Notes: generated from the letters alone by a model not told the origin. A stretch of 64,000 nt of DNA from Leptolyngbyaceae cyanobacterium JSC-12 (GCA_000309945.1 CM001633.1:1138723-1202722), one strand, 5' to 3'; positions 9,194 through 18,106 are shown, counted from the first letter of the stretch. Numbers and translations are program-made.

Positions 9194-10910
9194 TTCGAGC
9201 AGTGCTTTGCCATCAGGTGAATGGTATCTAGGCATTGATATCGGTGCGACGCATCTTTCCGCCACCTTGTTGGATAAACAAACAGAACAACAGTATCCGC
9301 TTTACTGGGTAGACCGTCGCAAAAGTACAAATCAAGAGTCCTACAAACTCTCTCTAGAAGTTGACTGGTTAGAAAAATCAATCAACGGTTCTGGGATTAC
9401 CCCTGGATTACTGCATCGCTTCAAACCCTATCTAAACGTCACAATTCCCTTTATTTCGCCCCAAAACCAACAATGGGAGCCACGCATCCGGCAGTCTGAA
9501 ACCCAAACAGTACCGTTGATCCACATTCAGGAAGCGCTGGTTGCCCTGTTATCAACCTTGCATCCAGCAAGTCCATCGCCGCTGCAAAGTCAGGCTAAGG
9601 GGCTGAGTTCAGACATGTTGCGACTGGCAATGACTCAGTTATCAGGGGTTATTGTCAATCAACCCGTTGGCTCCTCAGATGCCTATCGATTTAACTTACG
9701 CGAGGTGATTTTGAAGGCTGGGTTCGTAACTGATCCCGCCCGCATCTTTTTCCTGGAAGAAGCGATCGCCGCTTTGTTACCAGAACTGCACACTGCAACT
9801 GATTCCGACTTTTCCACAGGAGCCATTCTGGTCGTCAGTGCCGGAACATCTGCTACAGAACTGGCATTAACCACGCTGACAAATGGCTTGCAGGCAGTGT
9901 CTCGCAGCAACATCTATCTGCGTCGAGTTCCTTACGCTGGCAACGCTCTCGACCAGGACGTGATTTGTCAACTGTTGCTGCCAACTGCTAAAGGGTGGGA
10001 AAGTTTGCACTTGCAGACATTGAACTTACCTCTGCCAGGCGAACCCGACTTGGAAGCACGTTATCAACTGCAACAACGACTGGACAGTGTGCCATTGGGT
10101 CAGCAATTGTTAGCTGCTGTTCGACAGATCAAGCCGTTATTGTGTCAGCAGGATACAACGTTGGAATGGGAAGGTAATCGCTGGCAACTGCGCCACCAGG
10201 ACTTTAAGAGCTGGATTATGGCTCCTTATTTGCAACAGTTAAATCGGGAAGTCAATTCATTGCTAAGTCAGTTAGGGCTATCTGCCGATAGGGTTGAGAC
10301 GGTGATTTGTACGGGTGGAAGCCTTGCCATTGGGACGATCGCTCAATGGTTGCAATACAAGTTCCCAAAAGCCACACTCATCCACGACAGCGATTCACAT
10401 CGTGCTTCACATGATGATATCGAGCCTTCACGCCACCAACGCATTGCCTCTGGCTTAGCATTGTTGCCGCTTTTTCCAGCGGTACTGGATTCAGTTCGGC
10501 ATCAATACAGCGAATACTATCTGCTACGAATCATCTTAAAGACTCTTTCGGTTCAAACTGAACATTTAATCTCGTCTGCGCATCTGCAGTCGTTACTTGA
10601 GAAGCAGCATGTTCCAGCGAATGCCTGTCAACCGTTTGTTACAAATTTGTTGGAAGGGCAATTGCCGCCTGGCTTGGTGATTACCAAAGCCAGCGCCATG
10701 TTGCTATCAAGCGAGTCAATCCATAGTTCCGACTATCAAGAGTTAGCTGCGGCTTCTCTGTTTTCTCGGCAAGGTAATCAGGTTTATCGAGTCAGCCGCC
10801 AACAACGCGATCGCCTCTGGAACCATTTACAAATCATTCTGGCGAATACTCACCAAACTCTGGAACAGCCTTTAGCTGTTACTTTGGCAGATGTCAACAA
10901 GCAGGTGTAA
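9174..10910 (+). CDS. Actin/Hsp70-fold (ASKHA) protein, probable C-terminal half of the preceding gene
   Basis: The domain begins WYLGIDIGATHLSATLLDK, the phosphate-1 loop of the ASKHA superfamily; ILVVSAGTSATELALT is the phosphate-2 region and VETVICTGGSLAIG the adenosine-binding element. The C-terminal part from about residue 440 is helical. There is no ATG or GTG between the upstream stop and the domain. The only nearby starts are TTG 9174 (used here, 20-nt overlap) or codons inside the upstream gene, which supports a frameshifted fusion rather than an independent gene. Known cyanobacterial proteins of this type look like degenerate DnaK-type ATPases; I cannot say whether ATP hydrolysis is retained. 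Partner and role unknown. Confidence 0.7.
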   Translation: MIPPHDDSSSALPSGEWYLGIDIGATHLSATLLDKQTEQQYPLYWVDRRKSTNQESYKLSLEVDWLEKSINGSGITPGLLHRFKPYLNVTIPFISPQNQQWEPRIRQSETQTVPLIHIQEALVALLSTLHPASPSPLQSQAKGLSSDMLRLAMTQLSGVIVNQPVGSSDAYRFNLREVILKAGFVTDPARIFFLEEAIAALLPELHTATDSDFSTGAILVVSAGTSATELALTTLTNGLQAVSRSNIYLRRVPYAGNALDQDVICQLLLPTAKGWESLHLQTLNLPLPGEPDLEARYQLQQRLDSVPLGQQLLAAVRQIKPLLCQQDTTLEWEGNRWQLRHQDFKSWIMAPYLQQLNREVNSLLSQLGLSADRVETVICTGGSLAIGTIAQWLQYKFPKATLIHDSDSHRASHDDIEPSRHQRIASGLALLPLFPAVLDSVRHQYSEYYLLRIILKTLSVQTEHLISSAHLQSLLEKQHVPANACQPFVTNLLEGQLPPGLVITKASAMLLSSESIHSSDYQELAAASLFSRQGNQVYRVSRQQRDRLWNHLQIILANTHQTLEQPLAVTLADVNKQV

Positions 10911-10953
10911 AGAAGCAGGTCAATCCTTGTAGATTGCAGAAGCATTCCTTAAT

Positions 10954-11310
10954 CTAATCTTGCTTCCCAGTTTCAACAGGTAACCCAAGTTGCTTCTTAG
11001 CGGTCGCAATCGTGAAGTCTAAACTATTCTTGCCAGCAGATAAGAGTGCCTTGCCAGTTTCAGAGGCAATTTGCTCATTCGAGCCTTCCAACCTGTTAAA
11101 CCAGGCACGGGTGTTGCGTCCGGCAGCAAGTGAACTATTCCAAAACCACTCGAGAAACACCAGCCCCAGGCAAATAATTAACCAAACAAGCAAACCCGTT
11201 TCCTTCAAAATATTCCACGTTACGAGTACAAAGTCTTTATAGGTGGCATAGGTTTGTGGCTCTGTTATGATCTTCGAAAGTTTATCGGCTTGAGCCTTAA
11301 TCCGATCCAT
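10954..11310 (-). CDS. Small single-span membrane protein, unknown function
   Basis: A 118-residue protein preceded by a good ribosome-binding site (GGAGGAAGATAG before the ATG). An N-terminal amphipathic helix (1-30) is followed by one hydrophobic segment, GLLVWLIICLGLVFLEWFW (about 39-57), and a charged helical tail of 60 residues. I do not recognise a named family. Orientation is probably tail in the cytoplasm, as positive charges (AGRNTRAWFNR) follow the segment. It is convergent with the actin-fold gene and divergent from the DUF4079 gene, so it is probably monocistronic. Confidence 0.75.
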   Translation of the reverse strand: MDRIKAQADKLSKIITEPQTYATYKDFVLVTWNILKETGLLVWLIICLGLVFLEWFWNSSLAAGRNTRAWFNRLEGSNEQIASETGKALLSAGKNSLDFTIATAKKQLGLPVETGKQD

Positions 11311-11439
11311 CTATCTTCCTCCTATTCACAAATCGCGATGGTTTGCCTGCAAACATTGCAATGAGTTTACTAAACTATATGCACGAAAGGCAGGATCTAA
11401 AGTCTCGCTGTGAACTTTAGCCAAAACCAGCGATCGCAT

Positions 11440-11469
11440 ATGCTAATTTTTATTATGCTAATTTTTATG
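11440..11469. repeat. 15-bp tandem duplication upstream of the DUF4079 gene
   Basis: Two back-to-back copies of ATGCTAATTTTTATT (11440-11454 and 11455-11469; the second differs only in its last base). It lies 25 bp before the start codon, in the presumed leader or promoter, so copy number could influence expression. Confidence 0.7.
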
Positions 11470-11494
11470 AAGATCCTTAACATCTCTTCTGCTT

Positions 11495-11965
11495 ATGAAC
11501 ACTGCGATCCCAGAGTCCGTGAAAGTTTGGAGTCAGTTTTTCCACCCGATATTAATGTGGGTGATTTTCGTGCTGATGGGCTATGCGCTCTACCTCGGCA
11601 TGAAAATTCGGAAGACTCGGTCTGCCCAGGGTGATGAGAAAAAGGAACTGATCAAAGGTAAATATAACGTCAGGCACTATCAATTAGGTTCAATCCTGTT
11701 AGCACTCATGGTGCTTGGTTCAATTGGTGGCATGGCAATCACCTATCTCAACAATGGCAAATTGTTTGTTGGACCTCACTTGTTAGTGGGGTTAGGAATG
11801 ACTGGACTCATTGCACTATCTGCTGCCCTTTCGCCTTTCATGCAAAAGGGGCAAGATTGGGCACGCTATACCCACATTGTTTTGAATGTTGGCTTGTTGG
11901 GACTGTTTGGTTGGCAAGCCGTTTCGGGTATGGATATCGTGCAACGCATCATTAGCCGCCTGTAG
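11495..11965 (+). CDS. DUF4079 family membrane protein
   Basis: A 156-residue protein with four hydrophobic helices (about 17-34, 62-82, 92-112, 123-145) and the pattern of the cyanobacterial/chloroplast DUF4079 family: histidines near helices (FFHP at the start of helix 1, RHYQLG before helix 2, GPHLLVG in helix 3, YTHI in helix 4). The regularly placed His residues resemble heme- or pigment-binding four-helix membrane proteins, but no biochemical function is known to me. It is monocistronic and ends before a strong hairpin at 12043-12069 shared with the convergent protease gene. Confidence 0.85.
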   Translation: MNTAIPESVKVWSQFFHPILMWVIFVLMGYALYLGMKIRKTRSAQGDEKKELIKGKYNVRHYQLGSILLALMVLGSIGGMAITYLNNGKLFVGPHLLVGLGMTGLIALSAALSPFMQKGQDWARYTHIVLNVGLLGLFGWQAVSGMDIVQRIISRL

Positions 11966-12042
11966 ATTGTCTGCAATTAAGTCGTCTGCAATCGAGGGTT
12001 AGTTTTTCATTTTGCATGATTAACGCAGCCTTGCTGCACCAG

Positions 12043-12069
12043 CCTCTTGTTCTTTCCGAGAACGAGAGG
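12043..12069. terminator. Hairpin between convergent genes
   Basis: An 11-bp stem CCTCTTGTTCT / AGAACGAGAGG with one G-T wobble and a 5-nt loop, followed on the + strand by TTCTTCATTTG. It lies between the 3' ends of the DUF4079 and protease genes and probably terminates the former, perhaps both. The T-tract is weak. Confidence 0.5.
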
Positions 12070-12073
12070 TTCT

Positions 12074-12817
12074 TCATTTGTTAATTTTGTTAATTCGGTC
12101 ATACCGTTTGAGCAATGTTTTAACAACCGATACATCCGTTGCCAATCCGCTGCGATCGCTCAAGATTCCCTTATTAACCCCAATTACTTCACCTTGATCG
12201 TTCAATAGCGGTCCCCCTGAATTCCCAGGGCTTAATAAGCCTGCACTGGTCTGCAAACTTTTATGCGCAGTGACGCGAGTAAACGTTCCAGTCGTCATAG
12301 TTCCAGCTTTTCCAGCCGGACTCCCGATCGCGTAGATGCGATCGCCAGCTTTGACAGCCATTGAATTTGCTAATCTCACCACTGGTAAGTTAAGGTTTTG
12401 CCCTTCCAGCTTGATCAGAGCAAGGTCATACTGCAAATCAAAATCCACTACGGTTCCGTCATACACTTCCCCCGACGAGGTTTTCACCTTCACGGCTGCC
12501 ACATTATCAATCAGGTGTTTATTGGTCACCAGTAACCCATTGGCTCGAAGGATCATTCCTGATCCCATCCCATCAATTCCATAAACAGACACCACTGCTG
12601 AATGAACCTGTTGATAAACCGTATCGGCTGTCTGAGTAGCAGTGTCTCCCCTGATGGAAGCACTTTTGCTAGTAAGATTGGGCGGATTGTCTAGATCAAA
12701 TTTAGGTTTTTCTCTGCTAACAGACTGAACAGAAAGTTGCAGGGTGGGATAAGCTGCCAGTACGATTCCTAGCAACAGAATTGCAGCCATTGGTAACCAC
12801 CAGCGTTGAATTTTCAT
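12074..12817 (-). CDS. Trypsin-like serine protease (S1C type) without PDZ domain
   Basis: A 247-residue exported or membrane-anchored protease. N-terminal hydrophobic segment at about 8-24 (signal peptide or anchor). The chymotrypsin fold shows His in LLVTNKHLIDN (usual form TNxHVV), Asp in YDLALIKLEG, and Ser in [18 protein letters not shown]. The protein ends about 45 residues after the Ser motif, so it has no PDZ domain, unlike HtrA/Deg proteins. A second protease of the same short architecture lies at 15263 and a PDZ-bearing one at 18692. Probably acts in the periplasm on envelope substrates; the specific role is unknown. Confidence 0.87.
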   Translation of the reverse strand: MKIQRWWLPMAAILLLGIVLAAYPTLQLSVQSVSREKPKFDLDNPPNLTSKSASIRGDTATQTADTVYQQVHSAVVSVYGIDGMGSGMILRANGLLVTNKHLIDNVAAVKVKTSSGEVYDGTVVDFDLQYDLALIKLEGQNLNLPVVRLANSMAVKAGDRIYAIGSPAGKAGTMTTGTFTRVTAHKSLQTSAGLLSPGNSGGPLLNDQGEVIGVNKGILSDRSGLATDVSVVKTLLKRYDRINKINK

Positions 12818-13267
12818 AGTCTAATTGCCATGAATCATGATGGTTCTCTTACCATCTTTATAGATAAGGATAGCGGGTTACCCAATCAATGTTGCAGCTT
12901 AAACCGTATTACCAATCACATCACTGCAAAAATCAACTGGCTATGGTTTAACTTTTCATTGCCAAAAGAATTGTTTTATTTTGTAAACTCTGCCTACAAT
13001 GCACAAAACTGAGAAAATCCAGCCCATATGAGATAACAACAAATTTTAATTTGCTCGATATTCATGCGCGATCGTGGGTTAGTTCGGTTAAGATTTACAG
13101 AGTTTTGCAGGAGCAATTCAGCACTTGAACGAGAATTACAAAAACCTAAAATTGGCTTAATCTTTTATTACAATTGCCCTTTCAAGTTTTCCCCATATAG
13201 ATGAACAATCTAACGCAAGTAAGGGGTTGGCAAAATTGTTGCAGCAGGCATTTAGCTGGAGATAGTG
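12818..13267. other. AT-rich divergent promoter region
   Basis: About 450 bp between a protease gene reading left and a lipoprotein gene reading right. No gene is supported. A sigma-70-like pair TTGTTT...TACAAT with an 18-bp spacer lies at about 12970-12999 on the + strand, but it is some 270 bp upstream of the lipoprotein start, so its use is uncertain. Confidence 0.35.
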
Positions 13268-13999
13268 ATGAAAAAAAGGGTTGCTTTGGCAGTATTAAGC
13301 ATTGGGTATTGGGTCAGTATGAGTTTAGTAGGATGCAACTTACAACCTCAAGCATCTTCTCCAGATTCCAACCCTACACCTGCGACTTCCGAAACTTCTA
13401 CAACTTCATCTACGTCTAAAACATCCTCATCAAATTCAACAAGTACGCCTCAAAAAGAAACTTCTTCAAATTCCGCTGGTTCTGTCGCCGCTTCTGACGA
13501 CAGGGCTTCTAGCTCTACTTCATCTACTCCATCACCTGAACAAGCGACCGGCTTAAGACCACCACTTACAGTGGAAAAACTTAAAAATGCAGACTATTAC
13601 TTCCTGGCAAAAGGACCTATTCAATTAGCCAATGGAAAATATGAAGATAAGGATACAAAGCGGATCTATACAATGGATGAGGTCGTTGCCTATGGGGATA
13701 TTAACAAGGACGGAATCAAAGATGCTGTTTCTGTCCTGAAGGTTACAATCCCGAACACAGGGGATTTTTCCTATTTAGTCGCATTCGTCAATGATGGCGG
13801 AACTCCTAAAAATGTTTCAACTGAATTTATGGGTCCTCAGATGAAGGTGAAATCACTCAAAGTCAATACTGACAACTCTATCCAAGCAGTGATGGATCAG
13901 TATCAACCAGGTGATCCAGAATGCTGTCCTAGTCTTGCAATTACTCGAACATACAAGCTGAAAAATATTCAATCTGCTACTGCCTTGCCAAAGGAATAA
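13268..13999 (+). CDS. Putative lipoprotein with Ser/Thr-rich linker
   Basis: A 243-residue exported protein. Start ATG 13268 follows GGAG at 13258-13261 with good spacing; the preceding in-frame GTG is too close to it. Positively charged N-terminus MKKRVALAV, hydrophobic core and lipobox LVGC indicate lipid attachment at the Cys near residue 22. Residues 25-95 are almost entirely Ser, Thr, Pro and Asn. The C-terminal part, from about 100, is a folded domain with DINKDGIKDAVSVL, an EF-hand/FG-GAP-like Asp-rich loop, suggesting a Ca-binding or VCBS-like fold. Paired cysteines (ECCPS) lie near the C-terminus. Function unknown. Confidence 0.75.
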   Translation: MKKRVALAVLSIGYWVSMSLVGCNLQPQASSPDSNPTPATSETSTTSSTSKTSSSNSTSTPQKETSSNSAGSVAASDDRASSSTSSTPSPEQATGLRPPLTVEKLKNADYYFLAKGPIQLANGKYEDKDTKRIYTMDEVVAYGDINKDGIKDAVSVLKVTIPNTGDFSYLVAFVNDGGTPKNVSTEFMGPQMKVKSLKVNTDNSIQAVMDQYQPGDPECCPSLAITRTYKLKNIQSATALPKE

Positions 14000-14100
14000 G
14001 CAATATTTGCTCTGCGGGCAATTACCCTGATCCAAAAGTAGGAAGACTGCTGAAATTCTAGTTTTTCCTATGTGCCTATGATAAACTTAGGTATCATTTT

Positions 14101-14160
14101 CGTCTGCATAAATACAGCTATCTAACAATGTTAAATGGCTGTGTTATCGCTGCCTAGACG
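14101..14160. repeat. Long imperfect inverted repeat (hairpin or operator)
   Basis: The core 14114-14142 is a 29-nt near-palindrome: ACAGCTATCTAACA, a central A, then TGTTAAATGGCTGT, with only two non-Watson-Crick positions. Outside it, CGTCTGCATAA (14101 onward) can pair with TTATCGCTGCCTAGACG ending at 14160, with small bulges. It lies between a lipoprotein gene and the peptidoglycan-binding gene. It could be a terminator, an operator, or a structured RNA. Confidence 0.55.
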
Positions 14161-14274
14161 AATGTGAAATCAAACAACGCTGCAAAGTTCTCATGCAGGC
14201 TGTTGCAGACGAAATTGTGTGCGATCGCTCTTTCATGAGAGTAAGCAGGAGTCGATTAAGCGAACGAGGAGCCT

Positions 14275-15153
14275 ATGGAGTTACTAGCCTTTGTTCACAC
14301 TGCGGTCAATTATGAGGATCCCAATCCCGACCCAGAGGTGACCCTACTTGATGGAAAAAATCTGAACATTTCAAGTTCTGCTGGAGTCGCATTAGCAGGC
14401 GTAGCGATGGCTATGGCTGCTGTGAGTGCATCGCCTGATCAGGCAGTAGCGGCAACTTCTTCAATTGGACACGGAAGTTCCGGAGAAGAGGTTAGCCACA
14501 TCCAAAAGGCACTTGGCATCGAAGCAGATGGTCAGTTTGGGGCAAAAACTGAAGCGGCTGTTATGGACTTTCAAATCCGCCAAGGGTTGAAGCAAATTGA
14601 TGGCGTGGTTGGGAAAGAAACAGCAACTGCACTTGGTTTGGATGAAAAATACCAGCCTGTTCAACTAGGCTATGTAGACACTTACAGTGGTATTGGGCTA
14701 AACGTCCGATCCGGACCAGGGTTGGACTATCGCCGCATTGGTGGTTTGAGTGACGGCACCGTCATAGAAACCTTTGGTGAAGTCGTTGATCGCTACGGCT
14801 ACGAATGGCAGCGTATCGACAGCGGAGCCTGGGTAGCAACGGATTATGTCAACTACTACGATGATGTTTCCTTGTCAGACGACTGCTACTACGACTGTTA
14901 CTACGACTGTTACGATAACGTCTCTTACTACGACGATTATTACCGCCCTGTTTCTTACAGCGGTGGCGTAGTGGATACCTATAGCGGTATCGGTCTCAAC
15001 ATTCGCTATGGTCCAGGGTTGGGTTATGGCGTCAGAACAGCAGTTTCAGATGGGACGTATCTGGCTGGCACAGGCAGAGTTGAATACCGAGATGGTTATC
15101 GTTGGGAGGAGCACCCTAGCGGCTATTGGTATGCGTCTGATTACGTCTATTAG
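14275..15153 (+). CDS. Peptidoglycan-binding and double SH3b cell-wall protein
   Basis: 292 residues with a strong ribosome-binding site (GAGGAG five bases before ATG). Order: an unusual 36-residue acidic leader starting MELLAFVHTAVNYEDPNPD; a hydrophobic segment AGVALAGVAMAMAAVSASP (about 37-55) that looks like an internal export signal ending near AVAA; a PGRP-type peptidoglycan-binding helical bundle (about 65-125, with IQKALGIEADGQFGAKTEAA); an SH3b domain (about 135-200, LNVRSGPGLDYRRIG); a linker rich in Cys, Tyr and Asp (about 203-225); and a second SH3b domain (about 232-292, LNIRYGPGLGYG). Probably attaches to the wall and presents a crosslinkable, metal- or disulfide-prone linker. 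No catalytic domain is present. Confidence 0.85.
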   Translation: MELLAFVHTAVNYEDPNPDPEVTLLDGKNLNISSSAGVALAGVAMAMAAVSASPDQAVAATSSIGHGSSGEEVSHIQKALGIEADGQFGAKTEAAVMDFQIRQGLKQIDGVVGKETATALGLDEKYQPVQLGYVDTYSGIGLNVRSGPGLDYRRIGGLSDGTVIETFGEVVDRYGYEWQRIDSGAWVATDYVNYYDDVSLSDDCYYDCYYDCYDNVSYYDDYYRPVSYSGGVVDTYSGIGLNIRYGPGLGYGVRTAVSDGTYLAGTGRVEYRDGYRWEEHPSGYWYASDYVY

Positions 15154-15262
15154 TTGATTTGACTGCTATCACTTTGTTGAATTCTTCAGCAGCAAAATGG
15201 AGGTGGGTTAATTTTAACCTTCCTCCGTTTTTGATTTTTTCTGAAAAGGATATTTACTAAGA

Positions 15263-16240
15263 TCAGTATGGACTACGCTTGAAAGAAGCAGAGGTCTGAT
15301 GTTGTTGAATAAAGCTGTTGGCAACGATGGAACTGGTTGAGAAGCTAATATGTTGGGAAGTTCCTTTTACGGAGTAAGGGCTGCGATTTCTACCTCGACG
15401 ATCGCGGGCAACTCCCTTATTTACCCCAATCATTTCACCTTTTGCGTTGATCAGTGGACCGCCTGAGTTACCAGGTCGTAGCTCCACATTTGACTGCAAG
15501 TCACCATTCGGTAAAATCCTTACCAAGCTACCCTGGGTAATGACGCCTGATTGCCCAAAAGGGCTGCCAATCGCACATACCAGTTCCCCAACCACAGGAG
15601 TAGTAGATACAGCAACGCGAACGGTTGGCAAAGCTCCCTGACTTTCAAACCGGATGAGTGCTAAATCATTTCGGCGATCACTGGCGATAATTTGTCCTGG
15701 ATATTGCGAACCATCCTGAGTTTCCACATAAAGTGGACGTTCTCCAAGCTGCTTGACCACATGATGATTCGTAAGAACATAGCCATCAGGACTAACGATA
15801 CTGCCCGACCCAATTTCCCGCCCCGCTCGAACAGTTACAACCGCTGGCTTCACAGTTTCACAAGCGTTCAGCGAACTATTTATTGTCGTAGCGGTGTTCT
15901 GATGAGAAGAAATCCCACCTGCCATGATATCGGCAGATTCTGCTTGATCCTGCACAGGATTTATCTCGTTGGGCACCGCAGAACTCGAGAATTTATTAGG
16001 GTGGTCATTGTCTTCCACTGGAAGCGAGACAGCAGGGGCAACATCATCCAGCAGTTGCTCCCGTGCTAGAGGTGCGGTGGCAGGCATTTCAGCAAGAGAC
16101 GCTACAGAATCCTGCTGTTCAAATCTGCCTCGTGCTGAAGAGTGACCGATTTTTGCACGATCTGAAAGGTATGAGTGCGCTCCTAATGCGAGAATTGCAG
16201 ACAGGAACACCCCTTTAGAGAACCATAGTTTTAGTCCCAT
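15263..16240 (-). CDS. Trypsin-like serine protease with N-terminal anchor, no PDZ domain
   Basis: About 325 residues from ATG 16240 (an in-frame TTG at 16261 is less likely). Signal or anchor segment at about residues 5-22 (LWFSKGVFLSAILALGAHSY), then about 110 residues of disordered, acidic linker, then a chymotrypsin fold: His in VLTNHHVVKQ, Asp in RNDLALIRFE, Ser in [19 protein letters not shown]. The C-terminus SPYSVKGTSQHISFSTSS resembles the end of an S1C catalytic domain. No PDZ. Same architecture as the gene at 12074 but with a longer linker. Periplasmic or extracellular quality-control or processing role is inferred only. Confidence 0.86.
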   Translation of the reverse strand: MGLKLWFSKGVFLSAILALGAHSYLSDRAKIGHSSARGRFEQQDSVASLAEMPATAPLAREQLLDDVAPAVSLPVEDNDHPNKFSSSAVPNEINPVQDQAESADIMAGGISSHQNTATTINSSLNACETVKPAVVTVRAGREIGSGSIVSPDGYVLTNHHVVKQLGERPLYVETQDGSQYPGQIIASDRRNDLALIRFESQGALPTVRVAVSTTPVVGELVCAIGSPFGQSGVITQGSLVRILPNGDLQSNVELRPGNSGGPLINAKGEMIGVNKGVARDRRGRNRSPYSVKGTSQHISFSTSSIVANSFIQQHQTSASFKRSPY

Positions 16241-16341
16241 AGTCGCAGAATCTCGCAGCAAACAGTGCTATTGTACTCGTTCTTCAGCGAGATGCGACCG
16301 TATGGGATGTATCATTTATGCTGGTTGGCTTCAGCAGTGCC

Positions 16342-17109
16342 CTACTCATCAACAGGATGTGGTTGTTTCAGGTCTAAGTCTTGCTCATGCTTGCGAAAGC
16401 GCCAATGTTTTGACCGCTTAGGCACAGGTAATCCATGGGTTTTATGGAAATCTTCTAAGACTTTACGAGTTAAGCGCCCGGACACCTGACGCACAACCTG
16501 CTGCAACACGCGATCGCCCGTGCTTTGAATCAGGGACTTGGGCAATGCATGAATAAATCGAGGGAACTGAATAAAGACGGTTAAATCCAGTTGCCATTGA
16601 ACCCGCGTTATCTTATCGGGTGTTGTGGTTGGTGCAGTAATAGGTTGTCGCTCACGAACCGGAATCTCTATGAGTTCCATCGCTGCTCGAAAGTCTACAT
16701 CATAGCCTGCTGGAGTGCTTCCAGGAACTGGAACCGTTTCAATCCGGTAAACCCCATGATCTTGAGGGAGCAAATTCAAGCCAATTTTGGGTTCTATTTC
16801 ATAGCCAAAAGAGCCGTATCGACCAATGATGAGCGCATAACTGTTGCGATCAATAGGCTCAACCTGCATGGGGTGGGCACATCGGCGAAACCATTCGTGG
16901 TGAACATCTAAATATTGGGAGACCGTTGCCAAGTCGGCATGCATCTCCATAAAATCAACAGCTTGGCTGTCAAAGCGGATTGGCTCACTCACAATCTGAG
17001 CAGATTCCTCAGTAATTGAATAATCGCTACTCGACACCATAGATGAGGTGTGCAGCAGATAATTGGAACTATTAGTGGATTGATGCTCAGTTGAATGGTA
17101 GGACTGCAT
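16342..17109 (-). CDS. DUF1997 family protein
   Basis: 255 residues. After a poorly conserved 50-residue N-terminus rich in Ser, the region from about 55 (VDFMEMHADLATVSQYLDVHHEWFRRCAHP begins this part) to 235 matches the cyanobacterial/plastid DUF1997 pattern: RYGSFGYEIEPKIGLNL, IETVPVPGS, then a long membrane-associated-looking stretch FIQFPRFIHALPKSLIQSTG and a basic tail. The fold is expected to be START/SRPBCC-like (coenzyme Q-binding superfamily), so lipid or pigment binding is possible, but no function is established. It is monocistronic and faces the SDR gene. Confidence 0.82.
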   Translation of the reverse strand: MQSYHSTEHQSTNSSNYLLHTSSMVSSSDYSITEESAQIVSEPIRFDSQAVDFMEMHADLATVSQYLDVHHEWFRRCAHPMQVEPIDRNSYALIIGRYGSFGYEIEPKIGLNLLPQDHGVYRIETVPVPGSTPAGYDVDFRAAMELIEIPVRERQPITAPTTTPDKITRVQWQLDLTVFIQFPRFIHALPKSLIQSTGDRVLQQVVRQVSGRLTRKVLEDFHKTHGLPVPKRSKHWRFRKHEQDLDLKQPHPVDE

Positions 17110-17403
17110 GAATTCTGGTCTTTCCCGTTTCGATATTGAGTCTCTAAGCCTAAGATTCCCTTTAGGGAGTCATTTCTACCGTCATAGCAGATGCTAATTT
17201 AACTTCACTCACCGTTGTAAAAATTACGCAGGGTCAACACATTCAACATGGAACCACTCTTCCTATTCTGCAAAAATCACCTACTTAGAGAAATGGCGCT
17301 CTGAACAGCGATCGCTCATCCCTGTAATAATTAGTAACATAATATTGATGAAGCGCGTAGGCTCGCTTTAGCCATGCCTGTAATGAGACTGTGAGGACTT
17401 TAA

Positions 17404-18072
17404 ATGAAAGCGTTTGTGGCTGGTGCAACTGGAGAGACAGGAAAACGCATTGTACAGGAACTAGTCAATCGTCAAATTCCAGTGCGGGCGCTTGTTCGCA
17501 ACCTGGAAACCGCTCGTTCTATCTTGCCGCCTCAGGCTGAACTAGTTGTCGGGGATGTATTGAATCGAGCCAGTCTGGAAGCCGCGATCGCAGACTGCAC
17601 TGTTGTATTGTGTGCCACCGGAGCAAGACCAGGGTTTGATCCAACCGCCCCATACCGGGTTGACTATGAAGGGACGAAAAACCTGATTGATGTAGCAAAA
17701 ACCAAAGCAATTAAACACTTTGTTCTTGTTACATCCCTGTGCGTGTCTCAGTTTTTCCATCCCCTCAATCTTTTTTTCCTCATCCTGGTTTGGAAAAAGC
17801 AGGCAGAAGACTATCTGCAAAAAAGTGGGCTGATCTATACCATTGTTCGACCCGGTGGACTCAAAAGCGTCGATGTACCAGAACCACCTGTCAACGTAGT
17901 AATGGCTCAAGCGGATACCCTGTTTGAAGGTAGTATTCCTCGCCTTGAAGTAGCTAAAACCTGTGTAGAAGCACTATTTACTCCTGCTGCCCACAACAAA
18001 ATTGTTGAAGTTGTAGCCACAGCAGACGCCCCTGCAAAATCTTTTGCAGAACTTTTTGCGGCTGTCCAGTAA
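17404..18072 (+). CDS. NAD(P)-binding atypical SDR (NmrA/Tic62-like)
   Basis: 222 residues with a Rossmann fold. The dinucleotide-binding loop is VAGATGETGKRI (Gly-x-x-Gly-x-x-Gly) at about residues 6-17, the second strand has RALVRN with the Arg expected for NADP, and VVGDVL and VLCATGARPG follow. The usual YxxxK is replaced by a Trp-Lys-Lys-Gln-Ala-Glu-Asp-Tyr segment (VWKKQAEDYLQKSGLIYTIVR), typical of atypical SDRs that act as redox-sensing or scaffold proteins (Tic62, Ycf39-like). A hydrophobic insert FFHPLNLFFLILV precedes it. Enzymatic substrate unknown. Confidence 0.85.
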   Translation: MKAFVAGATGETGKRIVQELVNRQIPVRALVRNLETARSILPPQAELVVGDVLNRASLEAAIADCTVVLCATGARPGFDPTAPYRVDYEGTKNLIDVAKTKAIKHFVLVTSLCVSQFFHPLNLFFLILVWKKQAEDYLQKSGLIYTIVRPGGLKSVDVPEPPVNVVMAQADTLFEGSIPRLEVAKTCVEALFTPAAHNKIVEVVATADAPAKSFAELFAAVQ

Positions 18073-18106
18073 AGTATTTCGGGGAGTATTCCAGACAGGT
18101 AATCGC

